Below, in pieces: positions 1 to 5,844 of a DNA stretch of 13,754 bases. The DNA is from Peptococcaceae bacterium (GTDB taxonomy: Bacteria; Bacillota; Peptococcia; Peptococcales; Peptococcaceae). The first letter of the stretch is position 1; the number at the start of each line of letters is the position of its first letter. The stretch covers positions 1-13,754 of the forward strand of contig JAHZHI010000007.1 in NCBI GenBank assembly GCA_019420345.1, in the 5' to 3' direction. Below the pieces are notes generated by a model. It saw only the letters and a program-made list of their open reading frames with translations. It was not told the origin of the DNA and searched no databases. Position numbers and translations under genes: made by a program.

Positions 1-47
1 AGATCTGGCTTTCCTGTCCAAATTTATTGTAATAGGAGGTTCATCCC

Positions 48-588
48 ATGTCCCATATTGTTGTGCTTCACGGCAGCGCACGTCGGCAGGGCAACACGGC
101 ACAGCTGGTTCAGGCCTTTGTGCGCGGCGCAGAAGCGGCTGGGCATCAGGTGACGGTGCTGTCTATAGCGACACTGAACATTCATCCTTGCATCGGCTGT
201 GAACGCTGTGCCGCGGCGCCTGACCATGCCTGCTTCCAAAAGGATGACATGACGCAGGTCTATGCCGCCCTTGCTCAGGCAGATACCCTCATCGTCGCGT
301 CTCCTGTGTATTTCTACGGCATCAGTGCCCAGCTCAAAGCCCTCATCGACCGCCTGCACACCCCCCTTGCGCAATACATTTGCCATCAAACACGCAGCCT
401 TGCTGCTCGTTTCCGGCAATACCCTGCCCGATCTATTCGATGCCATTCTTCTGCAATACCGCATGATCCTGCGTTACTTCAACATCGAAGACCTTGGCCA
501 TATCCTCGTCAGCGGCGTCCGAGAACCTGGCGCCATCAGCGGCCATCCAGCACTGGAAGAGGCCTATCAGCTGGGGAAGCGGCTTTGA
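48..588 (+). pseudogene. Flavodoxin-fold / iron-sulfur flavoprotein-like NAD(P)H-dependent oxidoreductase, frameshifted
   Basis: The product resembles the flavodoxin-like, NADPH-dependent FMN reductase family. Residues 9-17 (GSARRQGNT) form the FMN phosphate loop and SPVYFYGISAQLKALIDR at 85-102 is the classic second flavin loop. C48, C51, C54 and C62 form CX2CX2CX7C, the compact motif that binds a 4Fe-4S cluster in iron-sulfur flavoproteins (Isf). The starting frame runs through codon 106 and then loses similarity. The frame offset by one base continues sensibly (RNTFAIKHAALLLVSG to GKRL) and stops at 586-588. The switch lies in six C at 361-366, so one surplus C explains it. The repaired protein would be about 179 residues, normal for the family. 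An AGGAGGT at 34-40 supports ATG 48. The unrepaired frame runs to 638 with an unrelated tail that reads through the terminator. It could be a sequencing error, a phase-variable tract or a true pseudogene; one sequence cannot tell. The electron donor and substrate are unknown. Confidence -1.
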
Positions 589-592
589 ACGA

Positions 593-636
593 AAAAAATC
601 AGCCCCGCGTTTGCTGGAACGCGGGGCTGATTTTTT
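593..636. terminator. Strong bidirectional intrinsic terminator
   Basis: A perfect 19-bp stem pairs 593-611 with 618-636 around a 6-nt loop (612-617). Its core is a GC-rich CAGCCCCGCG / CGCGGGGCTG stem, with an A-run at the left foot and T-run at the right foot, so it ends in U-runs on both strands. It starts 4 nt after the stop of the flavodoxin-like gene and lies 62 nt beyond the end of the convergent hsp20 gene, so it can serve both. Confidence -1.
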
Positions 637-698
637 AAGGGGGTGTATGTATGCCAATGTAGGCAGGGAGTCAATGTTTCTGCATGTTTTATTCGAGA

Positions 699-1121
699 TT
701 ATTCAATAGCAATGGTGGAGCCGCTTGGAACTGCTGTCTTATCGAATTTAGGAACGGACAGTTTCAAGATGCCGTCTTCATATTTTGCATTGATATCGGT
801 TGGCTGAACATCGCCAACATAGAAACTACGTTTGCAGGTGCCGACATAGCGTTCTTGGCGGATCAATTTGCCATTGTCGTCCTTTTCGTTGGTTTCGGTG
901 TTGCGTGCAGCACTGATGGTCAGGGTGCCATCTTTCAAATCTACCTTAATGTCTTCTTTCTTGAAGCCTGGCAGGTCAATATCTAATTCATAGGTGTTGT
1001 CCATTTCGCGCACGTCTGTTTTCATCATCTGAGGTGCAGCGTTGTGTGTCATAGGACGCATCATAAAATCATCATTAAAGAAATTGTCAAATAAGTCTTC
1101 ACCAAAAATTCTAGGTAACAT
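699..1121 (-). CDS. hsp20: Small heat shock protein, Hsp20 / alpha-crystallin family
   Basis: This is an ATP-independent holdase that forms oligomers and binds unfolding proteins until DnaK/GroEL-type chaperones refold them; it acts in the cytoplasm. The 140-residue length is typical. A short N-terminal arm rich in Phe and Met (residues 1-32, including FDNFFNDDFMM) precedes the alpha-crystallin domain at about 33-125, which carries DLPGFKKEDIKV (49-60) and the hallmark YEDGILKLSVPK (114-125). The C-terminal tail has an I-x-I motif (I137-A-I139), which docks neighbouring subunits. A GGAGGAA on the minus strand (1128-1134) sits 6 nt before the ATG. It is the only minus-strand gene and is divergent from the Fic gene. 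A perfect CIRCE operator over its promoter indicates HrcA repression, released by heat. The family call is secure. Confidence -1.
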   Translation of the reverse strand: MLPRIFGEDLFDNFFNDDFMMRPMTHNAAPQMMKTDVREMDNTYELDIDLPGFKKEDIKVDLKDGTLTISAARNTETNEKDDNGKLIRQERYVGTCKRSFYVGDVQPTDINAKYEDGILKLSVPKFDKTAVPSGSTIAIE

Positions 1122-1127
1122 AAGTCA

Positions 1128-1180
1128 TTCCTCCATTTCTTTGAACATATCATTTATTGCTTATGCCCTATGGGGAGGAA
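1128..1180 (-). promoter_or_regulatory. hsp20 leader with complementary Shine-Dalgarno and anti-Shine-Dalgarno
   Basis: In the hsp20 transcript the Shine-Dalgarno GGAGGAA (1128-1134) has a perfect 7-base complement, TTCCTCC, at 1174-1180, with 39 nt between them. A G-U pair extends it to 8 bp. Pairing would hide the ribosome site, as in heat-shock RNA thermometers. A competing small hairpin, GGGG-TTCCT-CCCC (1172-1184), uses part of the same anti-SD strand. This is inference from complementarity alone; a 7-base match to a purine-rich SD can arise by chance. Confidence -1.
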
Positions 1181-1214
1181 CCCCTTTCAGGTCCTTCTCT
1201 CTTGGTACAATTGT

Positions 1215-1243
1215 ATAATAGCACAATTTATTAGCACTCGCAA
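1215..1243 (-). promoter_or_regulatory. hsp20: hsp20 promoter (sigma-A type)
   Basis: Read on the minus strand, TTGCGA (1238-1243) and TATTAT (1215-1220) are separated by exactly 17 bp. The start point would be near 1208, giving a leader of about 86 nt. The -35 lies inside the CIRCE element, so HrcA binding would exclude RNA polymerase. Confidence -1.
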
Positions 1244-1257
1244 GTGGTGAGTGCTAA
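1231..1257. promoter_or_regulatory. CIRCE operator (HrcA binding site)
   Basis: TTAGCACTC (1231-1239), nine spacer bases, then GAGTGCTAA (1249-1257) match the CIRCE consensus at every position of both arms. HrcA binds this palindrome and represses class I heat-shock genes, usually groESL and dnaK; here it overlaps the -35 of hsp20. The other side faces the Fic gene, whose start is 217 bp away, so control of that gene by HrcA is unlikely. Confidence -1.
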
Positions 1258-1381
1258 TCATGACATTTTCACAACATTTGTTGCCAATTCATGACAATAG
1301 GCACAATGGAAATATGCAGAAAAAGACTTAAATGTAAAAAATGACGATTTTTGAAAGAAAAAGAAGGTAAGGACTAATATA

Positions 1382-1411
1382 TTTGCAAGAAAATGCAGAT
1401 TTTGCAAGAAA
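1382..1411 (+). repeat. Direct repeat TTTGCAAGAAA x2 upstream of the Fic gene
   Basis: TTTGCAAGAAA occurs at 1382-1392 and again at 1401-1411, 19 bp apart start to start, in the AT-rich stretch upstream of the Fic gene. About two helical turns of spacing would suit a dimeric regulator, but the region is A/T-rich and chance is possible. Confidence -1.
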
Positions 1412-1424
1412 TAGGAGAAAGAAA

Positions 1425-1454
1425 TTGATATTTCCTGGAAAAATATGCTATTTT
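1425..1454 (+). promoter_or_regulatory. Candidate Fic-gene promoter with an embedded palindrome
   Basis: TTGATA (1425-1430) and TATTTT (1449-1454) are 18 bp apart. Between and over them lies an imperfect palindrome, ATATTTCC-T-GGAAAAATAT (1428-1446, one unpaired A). The predicted start near 1461 would leave almost no leader before the Shine-Dalgarno (AAGGAGG, 1461-1467), which weakens this call. No better promoter was seen between the CIRCE element and the gene. Confidence -1.
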
Positions 1455-1473
1455 AAGAGAAAGGAGGTGCGTC

Positions 1474-2688
1474 ATGGAGTATTTCTATAAAAAATGGTAC
1501 AAGAACTGGAAAAATGATGAGCAAGGGGCGCGCGATTACCATGCTGCGCTGATGCAGGATGAAACGACTGTTAAGCTCCCCTTTACGATTTCTCCGATGT
1601 ATAGCGAGGACATTTTTCAGCTTTACTACCGGCCTACCAATGAAATGATGGTGCAGATGGCGTGCATCTATCAGCAGGATGCGGCGCTGATGATGCTCGA
1701 CGGCCAATTGCCAGGCATTGCTAAGGAGCAATTTTTGCGCAATCTTGTTGTCGATGAAATTTTTAACAGCAACGCTTTGGAAAATGTTCACAGCGCGCGT
1801 GCTGAAATTGCCGAAAGTGCCCGTCTGCTTAAACAAGGCAGTGCAGATAAACGTCGGCTGACCAGTATGATTCATTCTTATTATGGCATTGCCGAGGGAA
1901 AGCTGTGCTCACCAAGCAGCGCTGAAGATGTGCGGAAAATTTATGATTATGTGACTGAAGGCGAAATTGCTGCTGATGATCTGCCTGATGGCAAGCTGTT
2001 TCGTTCCGACGCTGTCAGTGTGCTCAGTGGTGTTGCTGGAAAAAGCATTCATGAAGGGCTTTTTCCAGAATCACGCATCATTGATGCGGTAGAGAATTTG
2101 GTACAGTTCATGACAGGGGCACCGCTGCCTGACTTGATCAAGATTGCTGTTGGTCATTATTATTTTGGTTACATTCATCCGTTCTATGATGGCAATGGCC
2201 GTGTTGGACGGCTGCTTTCGAGCCTTTATCTTTCGAAGGCTTGTTCCAAATATACGGCGTATTCCCTTTCCCAAGGTTGCCACCAAAATCAGAAACGCTA
2301 TCTTGAAATGTTCGCGCGCACCAATAAATTCAATGCCTTTGGCGAGATGAATTATTTTATTGAAGGTTTTCTTGCCATCCTTGCCGATGGTCAGCAATCC
2401 ATCATAGAAAATCTTCAGGAACGGCGCGCCTTGCTCGAACAAACGGAGAAACGCATAGAACACGATAGGACATTCCAGAATGATCACTTGAAAGGAAATG
2501 TGATGCGGATTCTCGAGCAGAAGCGGCTGTTCGATGATTTTGATGATGGCTTGAATCAGCAGGAGCTGTTGGACATTCTTTCTGATGTAAAGAAAAGTGC
2601 GCTGCGGCGTAGCCTTGATGCATTGGAAGCAGAAGGTTACATCCATCGTATCAAAGAACGGCCTATCACTTATGCGTCAAGCTGGTGA
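1474..2688 (+). CDS. Fic family protein, self-inhibited AMP-transferase with C-terminal winged helix
   Basis: Fic enzymes transfer AMP, or another nucleotide group, from NTP onto a hydroxyl of a target protein. The catalytic loop HPFYDGNGRVGR (235-246) fits HxFx(D/E)GNGRxxR exactly, with H235 as base, so the enzyme should be active. Upstream, S99-N-A-L-E103-N104 fits the inhibitory (S/T)xxxE(G/N) motif; placed before the Fic core it marks class II, in which E103 blocks productive ATP binding in cis. Residues 305-340 are rich in charged residues and probably helical. The C-terminal 345-400 (NQQELLDILSDVKKSALRRS, then EGYIHRI) looks like a winged helix, common in this architecture. AAGGAGG 7 nt before ATG 1474 fixes the start. 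No antitoxin-sized partner gene flanks it, consistent with in-cis inhibition. The gene and its upstream region are visibly more AT-rich than the genes on either side, which may reflect transfer. The target is unknown. Confidence -1.
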   Translation: MEYFYKKWYKNWKNDEQGARDYHAALMQDETTVKLPFTISPMYSEDIFQLYYRPTNEMMVQMACIYQQDAALMMLDGQLPGIAKEQFLRNLVVDEIFNSNALENVHSARAEIAESARLLKQGSADKRRLTSMIHSYYGIAEGKLCSPSSAEDVRKIYDYVTEGEIAADDLPDGKLFRSDAVSVLSGVAGKSIHEGLFPESRIIDAVENLVQFMTGAPLPDLIKIAVGHYYFGYIHPFYDGNGRVGRLLSSLYLSKACSKYTAYSLSQGCHQNQKRYLEMFARTNKFNAFGEMNYFIEGFLAILADGQQSIIENLQERRALLEQTEKRIEHDRTFQNDHLKGNVMRILEQKRLFDDFDDGLNQQELLDILSDVKKSALRRSLDALEAEGYIHRIKERPITYASSW

Positions 2689-2697
2689 GGATGTGCT

Positions 2698-2731
2698 GCC
2701 GCCGTCGGGTGCTGCCCGGCGGCGTTTTTTT
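2698..2731 (+). terminator. Intrinsic terminator after the Fic gene
   Basis: GCCGCCG (2698-2704) pairs with CGGCGGC (2717-2723); two more G-C pairs form after a 2-nt bulge. Seven T follow at 2725-2731. It starts 10 nt after the stop codon and separates the Fic gene from the two-component operon. Confidence -1.
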
Positions 2732-2774
2732 GTGGAAAAGTTTATGATGAGTTTAAAAATGAGTGCGGCGGGTG

Positions 2775-2783
2775 TGTTATAAT
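2775..2783 (+). promoter_or_regulatory. Extended -10 promoter of the two-component operon
   Basis: TGT followed by a consensus TATAAT (2778-2783) makes an extended -10, which can work without a good -35; the hexamer at 17 bp upstream is AT-only and poor. The start would be near 2790, about 30 nt before the kinase ATG. Confidence -1.
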
Positions 2784-2821
2784 TTTTGTATCAATCATGA
2801 ACACGATGGGAGGGCTGCACG

Positions 2822-4273
2822 ATGAAGATCCGCACACGTTTACAGGTGTCGAACTTTCTAATGATCGGTGTGCCGCTGGGCATCACGGTGGCGACGGCGG
2901 CGTTTTGTCTGGCGCTGGTGTGGATGGCCATGTCGTTCGGCGGCGGGCTGGGCTTTGATGACCGCGAGGATTTTGAAGAAGTGGGCGCCACGGTGACGCT
3001 GGCGGCGCAGCAGGCGCTGCAGGCCGATGATGACGACACACGGTTGTCACGATTGGAACGTTTATCGGGGCTTTTGGATGAAAATGCCATGCGCCTGATC
3101 GTTGAGCGCAACGGCGAACGGTTTTACACCCACGGCGACGAAGATGCTGCCGATGCAGCCTTGCAGGCTGCCGGTGCAGCGCTGCCGCAGGATGGCAGCA
3201 TCAGCCAGCAGAGCCGCAGCCTTTACACACGCACACTGGATGCCGACGGCGACAGCTATCGCATCTACCTTTTCGGCAGCGCTCAGGCGATGATCGGCGA
3301 TTTCTATAAAATGCTGCTGTCGGTGGCTGCGGTGATTCTCATTGCTGCCATTCTCATTGCCCTGATCCTGACCAACCATTTTCTTACGCGTTTTGTTTTC
3401 CGCAAGATTGAAGAGCCGCTCGATATTCTTGCCGAAGGGGTGCGGCAAATCGGCGCGGGCAACCTTGATTACCGCATTCATTACGAGGGCGACGATGAAT
3501 TTGCGCCAATCTGCGACCAGTTCAATGAAATGGCGCAGCGGCTCAAATGGTCGGTGGAAGAAAGCCAGCGCCAGGAAGAAAGCCGCAAGGAGCTCATGGC
3601 GGGCATTTCCCACGATCTGCGCTCGCCGCTGACAGCGGTGCAGGCTTATGTGGAAGGGCTGCTCGACGGCGTTGCCAACACGCCGGAGAAACAACAGGCC
3701 TACCTGCGCACCATCAAAACCAAGGCCGAAGAAATTCAGCGCATGGTGTCGCAGATCTTCCAATATTCCAAAATGGACCTCGAAAACTATCCCCTCAATA
3801 TGGAACCGCTGCAGCTGGACAGTGAGATTGCTGCCTTGCTGGAGGTGGTGGCGCCGGAATATGCCGCCAAAGGGCTGGAGGTGCAGAGCACCACGCTGGC
3901 ACCGCTGCGCGTCAATGCCGATGCCGAGCTGGTGCGGCGCATTCTCGTCAACATTCTCGACAACAGCCTCAAGTACAAAACAGCGGCCACCGGGCACGTG
4001 ATCATCAGCCTCGACGACAACGGCGACGCCGCCTGCCTGACGCTCGCCGACGATGGGCCGGGCGTTGCGCCGGAGGCACTGCCGAAGCTGTTTGACGTGT
4101 TCTATCGCAGCGACCCATCGCGTCACAACCCGAACCAGGGCAGCGGCCTTGGCCTCGCCATTGTCGCCAAAGCCGTGCAGCGCATGGGTGGGCAGGTCAC
4201 GGCGCGCGCCAACACGCCGCATGGTTTGACGATCGCAATCACTTTGCCGAAAGGAGAGGCGCAACATGGATAA
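2822..4273 (+). CDS. Membrane sensor histidine kinase (HAMP, HisKA, HATPase)
   Basis: The kinase senses an envelope or external signal, autophosphorylates on His and passes the phosphate to the regulator encoded next. Two membrane segments (about 11-40 and 165-188) enclose an outside domain of roughly 120 residues rich in Asp and Glu (for example DDREDFEE at 46-53). HAMP follows at about 189-245, then a short coiled coil and the H-box GISHDLRSPL with H264. The ATPase domain shows the N box (NILDNSLKY, 377-385), G1 box (DDGPG, 410-414), F box (FDVFYRSD, 424-431) and G2 box (GSGLGL, 440-445), so all catalytic parts are present. GGGAGGG at 2808-2814 supports ATG 2822. It overlaps the regulator gene by 8 nt, implying translational coupling. 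Kinase-first order is the less common one for OmpR-type pairs. The ligand cannot be told from sequence. Confidence -1.
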   Translation: MKIRTRLQVSNFLMIGVPLGITVATAAFCLALVWMAMSFGGGLGFDDREDFEEVGATVTLAAQQALQADDDDTRLSRLERLSGLLDENAMRLIVERNGERFYTHGDEDAADAALQAAGAALPQDGSISQQSRSLYTRTLDADGDSYRIYLFGSAQAMIGDFYKMLLSVAAVILIAAILIALILTNHFLTRFVFRKIEEPLDILAEGVRQIGAGNLDYRIHYEGDDEFAPICDQFNEMAQRLKWSVEESQRQEESRKELMAGISHDLRSPLTAVQAYVEGLLDGVANTPEKQQAYLRTIKTKAEEIQRMVSQIFQYSKMDLENYPLNMEPLQLDSEIAALLEVVAPEYAAKGLEVQSTTLAPLRVNADAELVRRILVNILDNSLKYKTAATGHVIISLDDNGDAACLTLADDGPGVAPEALPKLFDVFYRSDPSRHNPNQGSGLGLAIVAKAVQRMGGQVTARANTPHGLTIAITLPKGEAQHG

Positions 4274-4955
4274 AATCTTGATTATAGAAGACGACACCGC
4301 CATTGCTGAAATTGAACGCGATTATCTGGAGCTGGACGGTTTCAGCGTCGACATTGCTGCCGATGGCAACACAGGCCTTGAACGCGGGCTGTCCGGCGAT
4401 TTTGACTTGATTTTGCTCGATCTCATGCTGCCGGGCATGGACGGCTTTTCGATCTGCCGCCGTCTGCGCGAAAAGCTGGATGTTCCCATTCTCATGGTTA
4501 CCGCGCGGCAGGAAGACATCGACAAAATTCGCGGCCTTGGCCTTGGCGCCGATGATTACATCGAAAAGCCTTTCTCGCCAAGCGTGCTCGTGGCGCGCGT
4601 CAAGGCGCATCTGGCGCGGTACCGCCGCCTCACCAAGGCGGAACACAAGGGCGCCGAAATTCAGATTGGCGGCATTCGCCTCAACGAAGAAACCCACCGT
4701 GTCTATGTGGAAGGCGAAGAGGTGGAGCTGACCCACAAAGAATACGAACTGCTGCTCTTTTTCATGCTCAACGTCGACGTTGTTTTCAGCCGCGAACAGC
4801 TTTACGAACGCATCTGGGGCTGGGACGCCATGGGCGACAGCGCCACCGTGGCGGTGCACATCAACCGCCTGCGCAAGAAGATCGAAAAAGACCCAGCCAA
4901 TCCGCGCTACATCGTTTCTGTGTGGGGCGCAGGCTATCGTTTCAATGCCTGCTGA
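4266..4955 (+). CDS. OmpR/PhoB-family response regulator
   Basis: This cytoplasmic transcription factor is activated by the adjacent kinase. The receiver domain (3-118) has the acidic pair E8/D9-D10, phospho-acceptor D52 in LILLDLMLPGMDG, switch residue T79 (MVTA) and invariant K101 (EKPF). After a short linker, the winged-helix DNA-binding domain (about 132-227) contains ELTHKEYELLLFF, the recognition-helix region SATVAVHINRLRKKIE and the terminal hairpin YIVSVWGAGYRF. The 229-residue length is standard. AAAGGAGAGG, inside the kinase 3' end, precedes ATG 4266. Targets are unknown; the nearest candidates are its own operon and the zinc-ribbon membrane gene starting 138 bp downstream. No obvious tandem OmpR-type direct repeat was recognised in either promoter. 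Confidence -1.
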   Translation: MDKILIIEDDTAIAEIERDYLELDGFSVDIAADGNTGLERGLSGDFDLILLDLMLPGMDGFSICRRLREKLDVPILMVTARQEDIDKIRGLGLGADDYIEKPFSPSVLVARVKAHLARYRRLTKAEHKGAEIQIGGIRLNEETHRVYVEGEEVELTHKEYELLLFFMLNVDVVFSREQLYERIWGWDAMGDSATVAVHINRLRKKIEKDPANPRYIVSVWGAGYRFNAC

Positions 4956-4978
4956 GCGCTCCTAAAATAAGAGCGCTC
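4954..4978. repeat. GAGCGCTC inverted/direct repeat at the response-regulator stop
   Basis: The self-complementary octamer GAGCGCTC occurs at 4954-4961 and 4971-4978 with 9 AT-rich bases between, so it can form an 8-bp hairpin. It overlaps the regulator's TGA (4953-4955). No T-run follows, so it is not a standard terminator; it may protect the mRNA 3' end or be a protein site. Confidence -1.
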
Positions 4979-5029
4979 GCATACGGCGAAAAGTTTATAA
5001 TTTGTTTAATAGTATGTAATCGGTCGTTT

Positions 5030-5088
5030 AAGCCTCCTTGTTATACTTGGTTCATCAAATGGAACAACAATCAAAACAAAGGAGGCTT
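5030..5088 (+). promoter_or_regulatory. Perfect SD/anti-SD inverted repeat ahead of the zinc-ribbon gene
   Basis: AAGCCTCCTT (5030-5039) is exactly complementary to AAGGAGGCTT (5079-5088), which is the Shine-Dalgarno of the next gene; 39 nt lie between. In any RNA begun upstream of 5030 the ribosome site would be masked. RNA begun at the extended -10 at 5042-5047 would lack the left arm and be freely translated, so the repeat could silence read-through from the kinase-regulator operon. The complementarity is seen; the role is inferred. Confidence -1.
5039..5047 (+). promoter_or_regulatory. Extended -10 promoter of the zinc-ribbon gene
   Basis: TGT directly followed by TATACT (5042-5047) is an extended -10 with a start near 5054, 40 nt before the ATG. 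No good -35 is present. A second TATAAT at 4996-5001 also lacks a -35 and would start RNA containing the anti-SD arm. Confidence -1.
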
Positions 5089-5093
5089 TTACA

Positions 5094-5717
5094 ATGACAA
5101 CTTTACATAATGAAATCATGAACTGGGATTTTAAGCGCATCGCTAAGAATTATGCCATCTTGGCCGTGGTAGCGGCACTTGTGGCTGGCTGTCTGAGTGT
5201 GTTTCTTCTCTGGCCGCAGCTGAGCGGTGCCTGGAGCGACATGGAACAGGCAGGCATGCCGCTGGCTTGGCGATTTGAAGGGCTCGAAGAAATCATGGAA
5301 TGGAGCCTGGCTGGGTACAGCATCGGCACCGTAGGCGCCGTGTCCCTGGGAACGCGCACGCTGCTTCTCGTTGTGGGGCTGGTGCTGCTGGCCCTCGCTG
5401 CTGGCTATTGGCTGCTCGTCGCTGGCTGGCTCTATCAGCAGGCTGTGCGCAGCGACATGAACGGCGTGCTCTGGCTGCTGCTCGGCCTTGTCGGCAATCT
5501 GGCAGCGGTGGTGCTGTTTATCGTTTATCGCAGCGTGACACATGTGGCGTGTGACGACTGCGGCGGCTGGTCGCCAAAGGATGCTGGCTATTGCCGCCAC
5601 TGCGGCGCAGCCCTCGGAAAAAACTGCCCGGTATGCGGTGAACCGCTGCGCAGAAACGACCGCTACTGCAGTCACTGTGGCGCAGTGACAAACCAGGCGG
5701 AAGAGCCGGCTTTTTGA
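5094..5717 (+). CDS. Membrane protein with C-terminal double zinc ribbon
   Basis: No specific family was recognised. The 207-residue protein has a short N-terminal segment, one membrane helix at about 20-40, an outside or loop stretch, two close hydrophobic segments at about 88-112 and 124-146, then a soluble tail. The tail holds two zinc-binding ribbons of identical spacing, CX2CX10CX2C: C153/C156/C167/C170 and C178/C181/C192/C195. Such treble-Cys ribbons on membrane proteins usually serve as structural or protein-binding modules facing the cytoplasm. GGAGG at 5081-5085 sits 8 nt before ATG 5094. It follows a two-component system, so it may be a target or a modulator of it, but that rests only on position. 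No terminator occurs between this gene and the DUF368 gene other than the hairpin at 5784. Confidence -1.
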   Translation: MTTLHNEIMNWDFKRIAKNYAILAVVAALVAGCLSVFLLWPQLSGAWSDMEQAGMPLAWRFEGLEEIMEWSLAGYSIGTVGAVSLGTRTLLLVVGLVLLALAAGYWLLVAGWLYQQAVRSDMNGVLWLLLGLVGNLAAVVLFIVYRSVTHVACDDCGGWSPKDAGYCRHCGAALGKNCPVCGEPLRRNDRYCSHCGAVTNQAEEPAF

Positions 5718-5736
5718 GCAGATCGGCCCGCAGCGG

Positions 5737-5765
5737 TTGCCAGTGTGCGGCGGATGGGCTATAAT
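5737..5765 (+). promoter_or_regulatory. Promoter of the DUF368 gene leader
   Basis: TTGCCA (5737-5742) and TATAAT (5760-5765) are separated by 17 bp, close to the sigma-A ideal. RNA would start near 5772 and meet the terminator at 5784-5815 after about 44 nt. Confidence -1.
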
Positions 5766-5783
5766 AATGAAATGGCATAGAGC

Positions 5784-5815
5784 GACAGCGGCTGTGTGAA
5801 CAGCCGCGTCTTTTT
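5784..5815 (+). terminator. Intrinsic terminator in the DUF368 leader (possible attenuator)
   Basis: GCGGCTGT (5788-5795) pairs with ACAGCCGC (5800-5807) around a GTGA loop; after one bulged A, GAC (5784-5786) pairs with GTC (5808-5810). Five T follow (5811-5815). It lies after the only good promoter and 29 nt before the DUF368 ATG. It may terminate the upstream zinc-ribbon gene, act as an attenuator, or end a short RNA. Confidence -1.
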
Positions 5816-5844
5816 GAATCATTCAGCGTGAAGGGAGAGAAACA

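Noticed and set aside
1258..1296. TCATGACA repeated at 1258 and 1289
   Set aside because: Eight bases with low complexity flanks, not aligned with any promoter; probably chance.
3062..4303. 413-codon open frame on the minus strand opposite the kinase gene
   Set aside because: The sense strand encodes all histidine-kinase boxes; the antisense translation looks random.
5702..5716. AGCCGGCT followed by T-run as terminator of the zinc-ribbon gene
   Set aside because: The palindrome has no room for a loop, leaving a weak stem, and it lies within the last codons of the gene.
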